NCBI GenBank assembly: GCA_963770915.1 | Contig: CAVYRG010000001.1 | Location: forward strand, 1,860,001 to 1,924,000 | DNA length: 64,000 nucleotides | Origin: PALSA-270 sp963770915 | Lineage (GTDB): Bacteria; Acidobacteriota; Terriglobia; Terriglobales; Acidobacteriaceae | Reading direction: 5' to 3' | Shown: positions 15,388-24,541 of the stretch, in pieces | Position numbering within the stretch: the first letter of the stretch is position 1 | Layout: each line of letters begins with the position of its first letter | Notes under the pieces: generated by a model | Told to the model about the DNA's origin: nothing | What the model saw: only the letters and a program-made list of their open reading frames with translations | Database searches by the model: none | Translations under genes and position numbers: made by a program

Positions 15388-17787
15388 TCAGGGGCCGGTC
15401 AAAACTCCTTCCACCAAGCCGGACGGGAGCCCCGGCAATGCCTTACGGTCAACCTTGCCGTTTACGGTGAGCGGGAAGTGGTCGACGAAAACGAAGCCGG
15501 ACGGGACCATATATTCTGGCAGCTTTGTGCGAAGAAATTCCCGCAAGTCGGCAGGCTCGACTTTTGCCCCCGGAACGCCGACGACAAAGGCGACAAGGTG
15601 TTTTCCCCCCGCCGCATCCTCCCGCAGGACCAACACGCAGTTCTCCACCGCCCGGTTTTCCCGCAACTTAGCCTCAATCTCGCCCAATTCGATGCGGTGG
15701 CCGTAAAGCTTGACCTGGGAGTCCTCGCGCCCCAGAAACTCGATGTTGCCGTCGGGGAGATAGCGTCCCCAGTCTCCGGTCCGGTAAAGACGCAATCCGC
15801 CGGCATCATGGATGAAGCTGGCCCGGGTTTTGCGGGCATCCCTCCAATAGCCGCGAGCCAGCCCGATTCCGGCGATGAAAAGCTGCCCTGGGACCCCTAC
15901 GGGACAAGGAGCGAGGGCGTGATTCAGCACATAAAAGCTCTGATTCGCCATAGGCTTGCCGTACGGGATGCTCTTCCAGTTCGGATCCAGTTCGTCGATT
16001 GGGTAGAGAATCGACCAAATCGAAGCTTCGGTTGCGCCGCCCAAGCTAATGGTCTTTGCTTTGGGCAAGAGGCGGCGGATTTGACCCGGAAGGCTGACCG
16101 GGATCCAATCCCCGCTGAGCAGGATGGTCCGCAGAGACTGCCCGATGCCCTGGCCGCGTGCGGCGGCTTCGATCAGTTGGGCCATCAAGGAGGGCACCGT
16201 GTTCCAGACAGTGACGTTCTCCGAGGCGACCAGTTCAGCCCAGTGCGCCGAATCGTGGGCATGGCCGGCGGAGGGCATCACGATGGTCCCGCCCGCCGCC
16301 AGCAGGCCGAAAATGTCATACACGGAGAGATCGAAGTTCAGCCGCGATACGGCCAGCACGCGATCCGCAGGCCCAATGCCGAAGCGGTGATTCACGTCGA
16401 GCACGGTGTTCACCGCGCCGCAATGGTCGGTCATCACGCCCTTCGGCTGGCCAGTAGAACCCGAGGTGTAGATGACGTAGGCGAGGTCTTCTCTTTTCTG
16501 GCGAGTGCGAGGCTCGAGGGGCCGGCCTTCGAGCGGCTCCATGCGGTCGACACAGAGGACTTCTACTTCCTCCGGCACACTGGCTTGCTTGAGCACCGCC
16601 GACTGAGTGAGGACGACTTTCACATCGCCATTTTCGATTAAATAACGCTGCCGTTCCGGCGGCAACTCGGGATCAACGGGCATGTAAGCTCCGCCGGCGA
16701 ACAGAACCCCCAGCACAGCGACGACTTGCTCCCATCCTTTCTCCATCACAATGCCGACCAGCTGATTGGGTTCGAGGCCTCGCGGCAGCAACTCCTGTTC
16801 AACGCGGCAGGCCCGAGCGTAGACCTCCGCGTAGGTCAATCTCATGGAGGGGGTGCAAACCGCAACCTGGTCAGGGCGCTCAGCCACTTGGCGCAGAAAC
16901 AGTGAGTGAAGGAACTCTTCGCGTAGTGGAGCAGCCGTTTCATTGACCTGCGCCAGCAAACGCGCCTGGCCAGGGGGAAGGAGTTTGCGCGTGCTCTCGG
17001 CGAAGTTGAGATGCCAGGTCGACTCGGCGGCCGACAGCGCCTCCAGCAGAACGCGATAAGCCTGGAACATATCGTCGAGCAAGCCAGGGGGGAAGACCTC
17101 AGCAGCCGCATCCCAGTGAGAGATGAGATCGCCTTGCTCCTCTTGAACTATGCAACTTAGATAGGCTTGCGGCGGCTGAGGGGTAGGATCAGAGCGTTCG
17201 GATCTGGGATGTCCCAACCAGCTGGTGAAAGCCACTGGCGCGAGCAGACCAGCCCCGCTGCCCTGCAAGCGGCGAAGCTCCTCTAGAACCTGGTTCTCGC
17301 CGAAATCGCGATACTCAAAGTCGCGCCGAAGCTGCTCTAGTTGATGGCGGGCGCGGGCTTCGAAAGTCTTGCCCTTCGAGGCATCGACCTCCAGTAGATT
17401 CTTGTAAACCGCATGAGCCGGGCTTGCAGGCTGGCGGGCAGTAGATGGTTCAAGAAGCGATACGCGGAGGGTGAAGTGTGGATGCTTGCTCCAGATGGCC
17501 AGCACTTCGGCAAAGGCGGCGAGCAATGCCGCAGTCGGCGTGAGTTTGAAATGGGTAGCTTTCTCCTTGAGGCCGCGCCAAGCGGCTGCCCCAAGATGGA
17601 CAGTGCGCCGTTGAAACTTCACATCCGAAGGTACGGCGGTGACGAGCGGCAGCTCCGGTGAAGGCGGCAAAAGAGGCACCCGCGCCAACCAGTAATCGCG
17701 CGCGGAAGGAAAGGCAGCCGCGCTCTGATTGGCGCTCACCGCCGGCGAAGACTCCCCTGACGGATTAGATTTTTCACGCTTGTTCAT
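15388..17787 (-). CDS. Orphan NRPS-like protein: truncated Cy domain + cysteine-type adenylation domain
   Basis: 799 residues. Residues about 28-280 match the C-terminal lobe of a heterocyclization (Cy) domain (DYWLARVPLLPPSPELP, VAFTSWLG, WDAAAEVFPPGLLDDMFQAY). The N-lobe with the DxxxxD motif is absent, and the downstream DFT motif is replaced. Residues about 285-785 are a full adenylation domain: YTSGSTGQPKG (A3), NFDLSVYDIFG (A4/A5 region, about 483), GGATEASIW (about 580), and NGKVDRKAL (A10). Reading the specificity positions gives D-L-Y-N-L-S-L-I-W-K, which I recall as the published code for cysteine. The protein ends just after A10, with no carrier domain. It starts 29 bp after uxaA on the same strand. 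No other NRPS, thioesterase or phosphopantetheinyl transferase gene is seen. It probably makes cysteinyl-AMP; the acceptor is unknown. Confidence 0.85.
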   Translation of the reverse strand: MNKREKSNPSGESSPAVSANQSAAAFPSARDYWLARVPLLPPSPELPLVTAVPSDVKFQRRTVHLGAAAWRGLKEKATHFKLTPTAALLAAFAEVLAIWSKHPHFTLRVSLLEPSTARQPASPAHAVYKNLLEVDASKGKTFEARARHQLEQLRRDFEYRDFGENQVLEELRRLQGSGAGLLAPVAFTSWLGHPRSERSDPTPQPPQAYLSCIVQEEQGDLISHWDAAAEVFPPGLLDDMFQAYRVLLEALSAAESTWHLNFAESTRKLLPPGQARLLAQVNETAAPLREEFLHSLFLRQVAERPDQVAVCTPSMRLTYAEVYARACRVEQELLPRGLEPNQLVGIVMEKGWEQVVAVLGVLFAGGAYMPVDPELPPERQRYLIENGDVKVVLTQSAVLKQASVPEEVEVLCVDRMEPLEGRPLEPRTRQKREDLAYVIYTSGSTGQPKGVMTDHCGAVNTVLDVNHRFGIGPADRVLAVSRLNFDLSVYDIFGLLAAGGTIVMPSAGHAHDSAHWAELVASENVTVWNTVPSLMAQLIEAAARGQGIGQSLRTILLSGDWIPVSLPGQIRRLLPKAKTISLGGATEASIWSILYPIDELDPNWKSIPYGKPMANQSFYVLNHALAPCPVGVPGQLFIAGIGLARGYWRDARKTRASFIHDAGGLRLYRTGDWGRYLPDGNIEFLGREDSQVKLYGHRIELGEIEAKLRENRAVENCVLVLREDAAGGKHLVAFVVGVPGAKVEPADLREFLRTKLPEYMVPSGFVFVDHFPLTVNGKVDRKALPGLPSGLVEGVLTGP

Positions 17788-17816
17788 TCGGCTAGGTTCG
17801 TCGCACGGGATTGCAA

Positions 17817-19478
17817 CTAGAGCGAAACCCCCCGCTTCCAGGGGATGAAGTCATCCTGCCGCAGCAACTCGGCCTTGGTTTTTTCTCCGCTGGCAATGCG
17901 GATAATTCGATCCAGGATATCCTCTCCCGTTTCTTCCACGGTTTTTTCGCCAGAAACGATTGCGCCGCAATCGAAGTCGATGATATCGGACATGCCCTTG
18001 CCGAGAGTGGAGTTTGTAGAAAGCTTCATCACTGGAGCGATGGGGTTGCCCGTGGGGGTTCCAAGGCCGGTCGTGAACAGAACAATATTGGCCCCAGCAC
18101 CAACCTGCGCGGTTACTGCCTCCACATCGCTGCCCGGAGTGCAAAGCAGATTCAAGCCTGGTTCCTTGGCGTATTCGGGATAGTCCAGCACATCGGCGAC
18201 AGGAGAGGTGCCGCCTTTTTTAGCGGCGCCGGCAGACTTCATGGCGTCGGTAATCAACCCGTCTTTGATGTTGCCGGGCGAAGGGTTCATGTCGAAACCG
18301 GCTCCGACGGCAAGGGCCCTGGCGGCGTAAGCGCGCATGAGATGAATGAAGCGGTCCGCCACTTCGGTGTTCCGGCTGCGGTCGATCAGGTTTTGTTCCA
18401 CGCCGCAGAGTTCGGGAAACTCGGAAAGGATTCCCTTTCCCCCGAGAGCCGTGATCAAGTCGGCGACATGGCCGATCGCAGGATTCGCGCTGATTCCGGA
18501 AAAGCCGTCGGAACCGCCGCACTTCAAGCCGACGGTCAGCGCCGATAATGGCGCCGGCGAACGAGTGGCATCATTGGCTTTGATTAGCCCCAGAAAAGTC
18601 TCGCGGATGGCCTGCGAGAGCATGGTGGATTCCAGCCCACTCTGCTGCTGATCGAAAACCAGCAGGGGCTTATCGGTGGCGTTGCGGCGGGCGATCTCTT
18701 CGCGGAGAATCGAGGCCTGCGCGTGCTGGCAGCCAAGGCTCAGGATGGTGGCGCCGGCAACATTCGGGTGATGGATGTATCCCGCGATCAGTCCGCAGAG
18801 GGCTCGGGAATCCTCGCGGGTCTCGCCACAGCCATTTTGATGCGTGAGAAATTTAATGCCATCCAAATTGAGGAAGAGCTTTTTGTCTTCCGCTGCTGCT
18901 GCGGATTCGCGGAATTGGAAACTCTCAATCTGATCGAGTTCTCCTGCTCGGTAGAGATCGGCGAGTTTTGCCACTTGGCTGCGATATTTTTCGCGCGGCG
19001 CAAATCCCAGTTCTTTCTCGAAGGCTTCCCGAAGGACTTGTACGTTCTGGTTTTCACAGAAAACCAGCGGCACGACCACCCAATAGTTGCGCGTGCCGAT
19101 TTGCCCATCGGCGCGCTGGAAGCCCTGGAATGTCTTCCCACTCCATCGGGAAACGTCAGGCGGAGTCCAGGAGTAGCTGGAGTCTTTGCTGCGAAATTCT
19201 GAGGAGTCATGCTTCAGGTTTCCCACGGTAATGGCTTCGCCCTGGCGAATGGGAGCCGCCGCCTTTCCGACCATGACTCCGTACATCACAACTGGTTGGT
19301 CGGAACTGAGGTCCGCAATCGCGAACTTATGCTTAGCGGGTACATCGGAGAGCAATGTGTAGCTGCTGCCGTTGAGCCGGACCTGATCCCCTTTTGCCAG
19401 ATTTGACAGTGCCACGACCACGTTGTCGTTGGGATGAATTTTCAATACCCGGTGTGACGGATTTTGCGGCTCGCTCAT
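17817..19478 (-). CDS. uxaA: Altronate dehydratase (UxaA family)
   Basis: A 553-residue enzyme dehydrating D-altronate to 2-keto-3-deoxy-D-gluconate. The N-terminal SAF-type domain (about 10-95) is followed by the long catalytic domain of the UxaA/GarD family. Markers include RADGQIGTRNYWVVVPLVFC, the NGCGE metal region, GLKCGGSDGFSG, and CTPGSDVEAVTAQVGAGANI. The length is somewhat above that of E. coli UxaA. It is the fifth gene of a same-strand hexuronate cluster running from uxaC, 77 bp after the sugar kinase gene. The product would be phosphorylated by that kinase. No separate mannonate dehydratase (UxuA) is in the window, so the galacturonate branch is the better-supported one. Confidence 0.92.
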   Translation of the reverse strand: MSEPQNPSHRVLKIHPNDNVVVALSNLAKGDQVRLNGSSYTLLSDVPAKHKFAIADLSSDQPVVMYGVMVGKAAAPIRQGEAITVGNLKHDSSEFRSKDSSYSWTPPDVSRWSGKTFQGFQRADGQIGTRNYWVVVPLVFCENQNVQVLREAFEKELGFAPREKYRSQVAKLADLYRAGELDQIESFQFRESAAAAEDKKLFLNLDGIKFLTHQNGCGETREDSRALCGLIAGYIHHPNVAGATILSLGCQHAQASILREEIARRNATDKPLLVFDQQQSGLESTMLSQAIRETFLGLIKANDATRSPAPLSALTVGLKCGGSDGFSGISANPAIGHVADLITALGGKGILSEFPELCGVEQNLIDRSRNTEVADRFIHLMRAYAARALAVGAGFDMNPSPGNIKDGLITDAMKSAGAAKKGGTSPVADVLDYPEYAKEPGLNLLCTPGSDVEAVTAQVGAGANIVLFTTGLGTPTGNPIAPVMKLSTNSTLGKGMSDIIDFDCGAIVSGEKTVEETGEDILDRIIRIASGEKTKAELLRQDDFIPWKRGVSL

Positions 19479-19555
19479 TTGTCTATTGGCACCGGTCCTT
19501 TAGATGGCTTTGGCGAAGGTCTGGCTTCAAGAGCCTTCCGGCGCGGAGGGGGCCC

Positions 19556-20650
19556 CTAGCGCGCGATGCGCGCGCCGGCCCCTTTCATCACCTGGGTCAC
19601 TTCCTTCAGCGTTGCCATGGTGGTATCGCCGGGCGTGGTCATGGCCAAGGCGCCGTGGGCTGCGCCGCACTCCACGGCGTACTGCGGGCCCTGTCCACTC
19701 AGGAATCCGTAGATCAAGCCGGAAGCAAACGAATCCCCGCCGCCGACGCGATCGAGGATTTCTAGGTTCTCGCGATCCTTGGCCTCGTAAAAGGTGCCAT
19801 TCTCGTAGCAGATCGCGCCCCAATCGTTGAACGTGGCCGTCTTTGCCTTACGCAACGTGGTAGCAACGACTTTGAAAGGGAACTCCTTCACCACGGTTTC
19901 GATCATCTTCTTGAAGGCTTCTTTCTCCACCTTCGAAATGTGCTCATCCAGACCCTGCACTTCAAAGCCGAGAGCGGCGGAGAAATCCTCCTCATTGCCC
20001 AGCATCACATCGACGAAAGGCGCCAGCCGGCGGTTCACTTCCTGGGCGCGCTTCTTGCCGCCAATCGCTTTCCACAGAGATTCCCTGTAGTTCAAATCAT
20101 AAGAAATGATGGCGCCGTGCTTGCGCGCAGCTTGCATGGCTTCGAGCGCAACCTCGGGAGTGGTCTCCGAAAGCGCGCAGAAAATTCCGCCGGTATGAAA
20201 CCAGCGTGCTCTCTGCTTGCCGAAGATGTTTTCCCAGTCGATGTCGCCGGCCTTAAGTTGAGAGGCTGCGGTGTGGCCGCGGTCGGAGCATCCCAACGCC
20301 GCCCGCACTCCGAATCCCTTCTCGGTGAAGTTGAGGCCGTTGCGAACGCTGCGGCCGACTCCGTCGTAAGGAACCCAGCGGACCAGCGATTGATCGACTC
20401 CGCCCTGATAGAGCAGATCTTCGAGCAGGCGGCCGACCGGGTTATCGGCGAAGGCGGTCACTACCGCAGTATCCAGGCCGAAGCAGCGCTTGAGGCCGCG
20501 AGCCACGTTGTACTCCCCGCCGCCCTCGGAAACGGTGAAGGTGCGAGCCGTCCAAATGCGGTAGTCGCCCGGGTCAAAGCGCAGCATGATTTCTCCCAGG
20601 CTGATGAGATCCCAGCGGCACAGAGCTTTCTCTTTGATCGTCAGTGACAT
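19556..20650 (-). CDS. kdgK: PfkB-family sugar kinase, likely 2-keto-3-deoxygluconate kinase
   Basis: 364 residues of the ribokinase fold. It opens with DLISLGEIMLRFDPGD, has the GGGEYNVARGLKRCFG glycine motif, and ends with DRVGGGDSFASGLIYG (PfkB signature 2 with the catalytic Asp). The role as KDG kinase rests on the position between the hexuronate transporter and altronate dehydratase genes, because PfkB sequence alone does not settle the substrate. It is somewhat longer than E. coli KdgK (about 309), with an insertion around residues 200-250. Gaps of 39 and 77 bp on either side support an operon. Confidence 0.85.
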   Translation of the reverse strand: MSLTIKEKALCRWDLISLGEIMLRFDPGDYRIWTARTFTVSEGGGEYNVARGLKRCFGLDTAVVTAFADNPVGRLLEDLLYQGGVDQSLVRWVPYDGVGRSVRNGLNFTEKGFGVRAALGCSDRGHTAASQLKAGDIDWENIFGKQRARWFHTGGIFCALSETTPEVALEAMQAARKHGAIISYDLNYRESLWKAIGGKKRAQEVNRRLAPFVDVMLGNEEDFSAALGFEVQGLDEHISKVEKEAFKKMIETVVKEFPFKVVATTLRKAKTATFNDWGAICYENGTFYEAKDRENLEILDRVGGGDSFASGLIYGFLSGQGPQYAVECGAAHGALAMTTPGDTTMATLKEVTQVMKGAGARIAR

Positions 20651-20689
20651 GGTTGCATCCCGAGTTCTAGCCGGTTCAACGCCCGCACC

Positions 20690-22069
20690 CTACAGATCCA
20701 CCACCAGCTTATACCGCGGCACCAGCGCTTTCATGATCGCCCATGCGGAAACGTAAGCCAGCGCACAGAAGACGAACATGATGAGGTAGGCCGTCTGCGG
20801 CGCACCCTTAAACTTGTCCCGCAGTGAGCCCACCAAAAGCTGGATGAGCACTCCGCCCACTCCGCCAGCCATCGTTCCAATGCCAGTGATGGAGGCCACC
20901 GCTTTTTTGGGGAACATGTCGGAAACCGTGGTGAACAGGTTGCACGACCACGCCTGGTGCGCCGCGGCGCCGATGCTGATGATCCCCACCGCGAAGTACA
21001 GCGCCAGCGTTCCAAATCTCTTTGGGCTGCCAAAATACTGCGTGGAGAGCACCGTCAACGGGAACAGCGCGATCAGGATCATCGCGGTCATGCGCGCTTT
21101 GTACACTTCCATACCGCGATTGATCAGAGTCATCGGAATGCTGCCGCCGTAGACGCTGCCGACGACGGAAATGCCATAGACGATGAAGGTGGGCCAGCGC
21201 ACGTCCTCCGGCGCCATGTTGAACTGCTTGATCAGGTAGTCCGGCAGCCAAAAAAGATAGAACCACCAGATACCGTCGGTGAAACCCTTGCCGACGACGA
21301 ACGACCAAGTCTGTCGATACCGGAAGAGCCTGAGCCAGGGCACGTCTTGTGAAACCTCGCCGCTCTGCGCCGCGACGTCGTCCATGTGAATGTAGTCGTA
21401 CTCGGGCTTGGCCAGCCGCCGCTGGTTCTTTGGGGTGTCATACAGCCAGAACCAGAAAATCAGCCAGATGAAGCCCGCAGCGCCGGTGATGACGAACGCC
21501 ATCTTCCAGCCCAGCTGATCGCCGAAATAGACCATGCACCAGGGCACGAACAGGGCGGCGATCATGGCGCCGAGATTCGAGCCGCTGTTGAAGATGCCGA
21601 CAGCCAGGGCACGTTCCTTCTTGGGAAACCATTCGGCAATGATCCGGTTTGAGGCCGGGAAGTTTCCGGCTTCGCCGACAGCGAACAGGCTGCGGATCAC
21701 GAGGTGCACGGCGACTGCCGCGCCGGCAAACGCATTCAGGACGCCGAAGATAGACCATGTGATCAGCGACCACGCGAGCCCCAGCTTGGTGCCGATCTTG
21801 TCGATCAGCCGGCCCGCTCCGACCGTCATCACGGCGTAAACACCGGTGAAGAAGGAAGTGAGGTAGGAGAACTCCTTGTTGCTCCACCCAAAGCCGCCGA
21901 GCGCCGTCGACCGGCAGAAGAACTCCTTCAGGTACGAGATCACCTGGCGATCGAGGTAATTGATGGTGGTGGCGAAAAGAAGCAGCGTACAGATCGTCCA
22001 GCGGTAGTGTCCCAGCTTCTGACTCAGACTCTGGGCAGCCGGATTGGCAACGATATTGTCGTCATCCAT
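20690..22069 (-). CDS. exuT: MFS hexuronate transporter (ExuT-like, ACS family)
   Basis: 459 residues with about twelve membrane segments. The first cytoplasmic-to-TM stretch reads RWTICTLLLFATTINYLDRQ, a hallmark of the anion:cation symporter (ACS) family. A second hallmark follows in the loop after TM4 (RSLFAVGEAGNFPASNRIIA, EWFPKKERALAVGIFNSGSN). This family includes hexuronate, galactarate and gluconate carriers. Position within uxaC/uxaA/kdgK supports galacturonate or glucuronate import. It precedes kdgK by 39 bp. No strong Shine-Dalgarno sequence is seen before the ATG at 22069. Confidence 0.88.
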   Translation of the reverse strand: MDDDNIVANPAAQSLSQKLGHYRWTICTLLLFATTINYLDRQVISYLKEFFCRSTALGGFGWSNKEFSYLTSFFTGVYAVMTVGAGRLIDKIGTKLGLAWSLITWSIFGVLNAFAGAAVAVHLVIRSLFAVGEAGNFPASNRIIAEWFPKKERALAVGIFNSGSNLGAMIAALFVPWCMVYFGDQLGWKMAFVITGAAGFIWLIFWFWLYDTPKNQRRLAKPEYDYIHMDDVAAQSGEVSQDVPWLRLFRYRQTWSFVVGKGFTDGIWWFYLFWLPDYLIKQFNMAPEDVRWPTFIVYGISVVGSVYGGSIPMTLINRGMEVYKARMTAMILIALFPLTVLSTQYFGSPKRFGTLALYFAVGIISIGAAAHQAWSCNLFTTVSDMFPKKAVASITGIGTMAGGVGGVLIQLLVGSLRDKFKGAPQTAYLIMFVFCALAYVSAWAIMKALVPRYKLVVDL

Positions 22070-22151
22070 GGGAAAGGTTTTTCACTGCACGACTACGCGG
22101 TACAAAAGCGCGAGGCGATTCTACGCCTGCTGAAGCTGCGGGCGAGCTATG

Positions 22152-22928
22152 TTATTGATTCACTCCGCTCGCCAGGAATCCGCCATCGACCACCAGAAGA
22201 TGTCCGGTTACGAAACTGGCGGCATCGGAAGCCAGAAATACCACGGCGCCGACGAGCTCTTCGAGTTGGCCGAAACGCTTCATGGGCGTGCGCATCAGAA
22301 ATTCCTGGCCGCGTGGAGTGCCGTCGAGCAAGCCTTTGTTCAAATCTGTGCGGAGCACTCCCGGCGCAATTGCGTTGACGCAGACGCCGTAGCGCGCCCA
22401 CTCGATGGCCAGAGACTTTGTCAACGAGGCCACCGCCGATTTACTGGCCGCGTAGGCAGCCACCTCGTAAAGCGCCACGAAAGAGGAGAGCGAGGCCGTG
22501 TTGATGATGCGGCCGTATTTTCGCTCGATCATGTGGGGCGCAAATACCTGGCAGGCGTGCAGCGTGCCGTTAAGATTCGTTCCGATGATTTCGTCCCACT
22601 CGGAGTCTGGAACCTCGAGGGTTGGGGTACGCTTGGTGCGACCGGCGCAATTCACCAGGATGTCCACTTTGCCAAATTGCTTGAGGGTCGCCTTCAGGAG
22701 AGCTTCCAGACTGCTGCGGTCGGTGACGTCGCAAGTGAGAGCGAGAGTCTTACGGCCACGGGCTTCGACTTCGCGAGCCGCGGATTGCACAAGGTCAGCC
22801 CGGCGGCCGGTTGGAACCACGTTCGCCCCGGCTTCCGCCAATCCTTTGGCGAGAGTTAGTCCAATTCCGGAAGTGCCTCCAATGATAACTGCGTTTTTCG
22901 AAGCCAGATCAAGAGCGGGGTATCCCAT
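22152..22928 (-). CDS. SDR-family dehydrogenase, possible tagaturonate/fructuronate reductase
   Basis: 258 residues of the classical short-chain dehydrogenase/reductase fold: GGTSGIGLTLAKGL cofactor loop, NCAGRTKRTP (NNAG-like), a Ser in NTASLSSF, YAASKSA (YxxxK), and a C-terminal GHLLVVDGGFLASG. By sequence it resembles KduD or gluconate 5-dehydrogenase. The cluster has an isomerase, a dehydratase and a kinase but lacks UxaB/UxuB, the usual NAD-dependent uronate reductase. The natural inference is that this SDR fills that step. The start ATG at 22928 lies 41 bp after the uxaC stop codon. Confidence 0.85.
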   Translation of the reverse strand: MGYPALDLASKNAVIIGGTSGIGLTLAKGLAEAGANVVPTGRRADLVQSAAREVEARGRKTLALTCDVTDRSSLEALLKATLKQFGKVDILVNCAGRTKRTPTLEVPDSEWDEIIGTNLNGTLHACQVFAPHMIERKYGRIINTASLSSFVALYEVAAYAASKSAVASLTKSLAIEWARYGVCVNAIAPGVLRTDLNKGLLDGTPRGQEFLMRTPMKRFGQLEELVGAVVFLASDAASFVTGHLLVVDGGFLASGVNQ

Positions 22929-22969
22929 TTATGAGTTCGTCCTTTAATCAAGATGTACTCCAGTCCCAA

Positions 22970-24418
22970 CTACCTGCGGCGAGCGCCGGAGACCGCCGGC
23001 TCCAGTTCAGGCTGCGCCGCGAGCATTCCAAAGTAGCGATCCGCATTGTGGTAGCAGATATTGCGAATCATGCTGCCGACCAGCGCGCGATCGTGGGGGA
23101 GCAGGCCATTTTCCATCTCGCCGCCCAGCAGGTTGCACAACACCCGGCGAAAATATTCGTGACGCGGATAGGACATGAACGAGCGCGAGTCAGTCGTCAT
23201 GCCGATAAATCGCGAGAGCAGACCGCAGTTCGAAAGCGAGTTGAGCTGCCACTCGATGCCTTCCTTCTGATCGAGGAACCACCAGCCGCTACCGAATTGC
23301 ATTTTGCCGGCCACCTTCTCCTCAGGGAAGCTGCCCATTAGGGTGGCGAAGGCGTAATTTTCGGCCGGGTTGAGATTGTAGACGATGATTTTTGGCAGCG
23401 ACTTCTCCTGCTCCAGGTGATCGAGATACGTGGCCAACGGCGCCGCCTGCAGCCAGTCGCCGACGGAATCGAATCCAGTGTCCCGGCCCAGGTTCTTGAG
23501 CATGCGCGAATTCAAATTGCGTGCGGCGCCGAGGTGCAACTGCTTGGTCCAGCCTTTTTTCGCGTCGAGGCGGCCAAAAAACAGCATCATGTAGCTGGCG
23601 AATTTCGCGGAGTCGGCGGCGCTTACTTCCTTGCCGGCGCGAACCTTCGCAAAAATAGCGCCGGCTTCAGAATCCGCGCAGGAATCGGCGAAACAATAAT
23701 CCAGGCCATGGTCGGACAGCCGGCAGCCCTGCTCGTGGAAGAAGTTGTGACGCTTCTCAAGCGCGCTAAGAAAATCAGCAAGGCGGGAGATATTTACATC
23801 AGCTTTCGCCCCAACCGCGTCCGTCCACTCGTTGAACGCGACGGGATCTTCCGTCTTGATGGCCTTGTCGGGCCGGAATGCCGGAAGCACACGCGTGGGA
23901 AGCCCAGAGGCGCGAAGCTGCTGGTGATATTCGAGGGAATCGGCTGGGTCATCGGTAGTGCAAACCAACTTCACATCGAACTTTTCCAGAATGCCCTGGG
24001 TGGTGAGGTCATCTTCCATCAGGCGCCGATTGGCTTCCTTCCAGATTCCCGGCGCCGTGCTTTCGTTGAGTAGTTCTTCAATCCCGAAGTAGCGTTTCAA
24101 CTCAAGATGAGTCCAGTGGTAAAGCGGGTTCCGCAAAGTATAGGGAACCGTCCGCGCCCAAGCCAGAAACTTTTCGTAGGGGTCGGCATTGCCGGTGCAA
24201 TAACGTTCGGGAACGCCGTTGGCACGCATGGCGCGCCACTTGTAGTGGTCCCCTTCCAGCCAGATTTCGAAAAGATTGGCGAAACGCCGGTTTTCGGCGA
24301 TGTCTCTTACAGGAAGATGGCAATGGTAGTCATAGATCGGCTGATCTTCGGCATACTCGTGGTAGATACGCCGGGCGCTTTCGCTTTGCAGCAGGAAGTC
24401 ATCGGTTATGAATCCCAT
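22970..24418 (-). CDS. uxaC: Glucuronate/galacturonate isomerase
   Basis: 482 residues from the ATG at 24418, close to the E. coli UxaC length; an upstream ATG at 24511 adds a Gly/Pro-rich leader that is not family-like. It opens with GFITDDFLLQSESARRIYHE and carries the amidohydrolase-type metal site YDYHCHLPV (HxH). Later family motifs include WKAMRANGV-like KWRAMRANGVPE, CTTDDPADSLEYH and MTTDSRSFMSYPRHEYFRR. The enzyme converts D-glucuronate to fructuronate and D-galacturonate to tagaturonate in the cytoplasm. It is the first gene of the operon, with AGGCGAG just before the ATG. Confidence 0.95.
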   Translation of the reverse strand: MGFITDDFLLQSESARRIYHEYAEDQPIYDYHCHLPVRDIAENRRFANLFEIWLEGDHYKWRAMRANGVPERYCTGNADPYEKFLAWARTVPYTLRNPLYHWTHLELKRYFGIEELLNESTAPGIWKEANRRLMEDDLTTQGILEKFDVKLVCTTDDPADSLEYHQQLRASGLPTRVLPAFRPDKAIKTEDPVAFNEWTDAVGAKADVNISRLADFLSALEKRHNFFHEQGCRLSDHGLDYCFADSCADSEAGAIFAKVRAGKEVSAADSAKFASYMMLFFGRLDAKKGWTKQLHLGAARNLNSRMLKNLGRDTGFDSVGDWLQAAPLATYLDHLEQEKSLPKIIVYNLNPAENYAFATLMGSFPEEKVAGKMQFGSGWWFLDQKEGIEWQLNSLSNCGLLSRFIGMTTDSRSFMSYPRHEYFRRVLCNLLGGEMENGLLPHDRALVGSMIRNICYHNADRYFGMLAAQPELEPAVSGARRR

Positions 24419-24541
24419 CTCGCCTGAGGCTCCGATCCCATAGCATGATACACACTTCCGGCCTCCGCCGGGGCCTGAGGGGCTTGGCATTTGCGCGCCG
24501 GTTCGAAACAAAAGCTCTTGGTTTTTTTACCCTAGCTTGCT

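Noticed and set aside
15286..16641. A 451-codon open frame on the plus strand opposite the adenylation-domain gene.
   Set aside because: The minus strand encodes unmistakable adenylation motifs. The plus frame is an antisense shadow of GC-rich codons.
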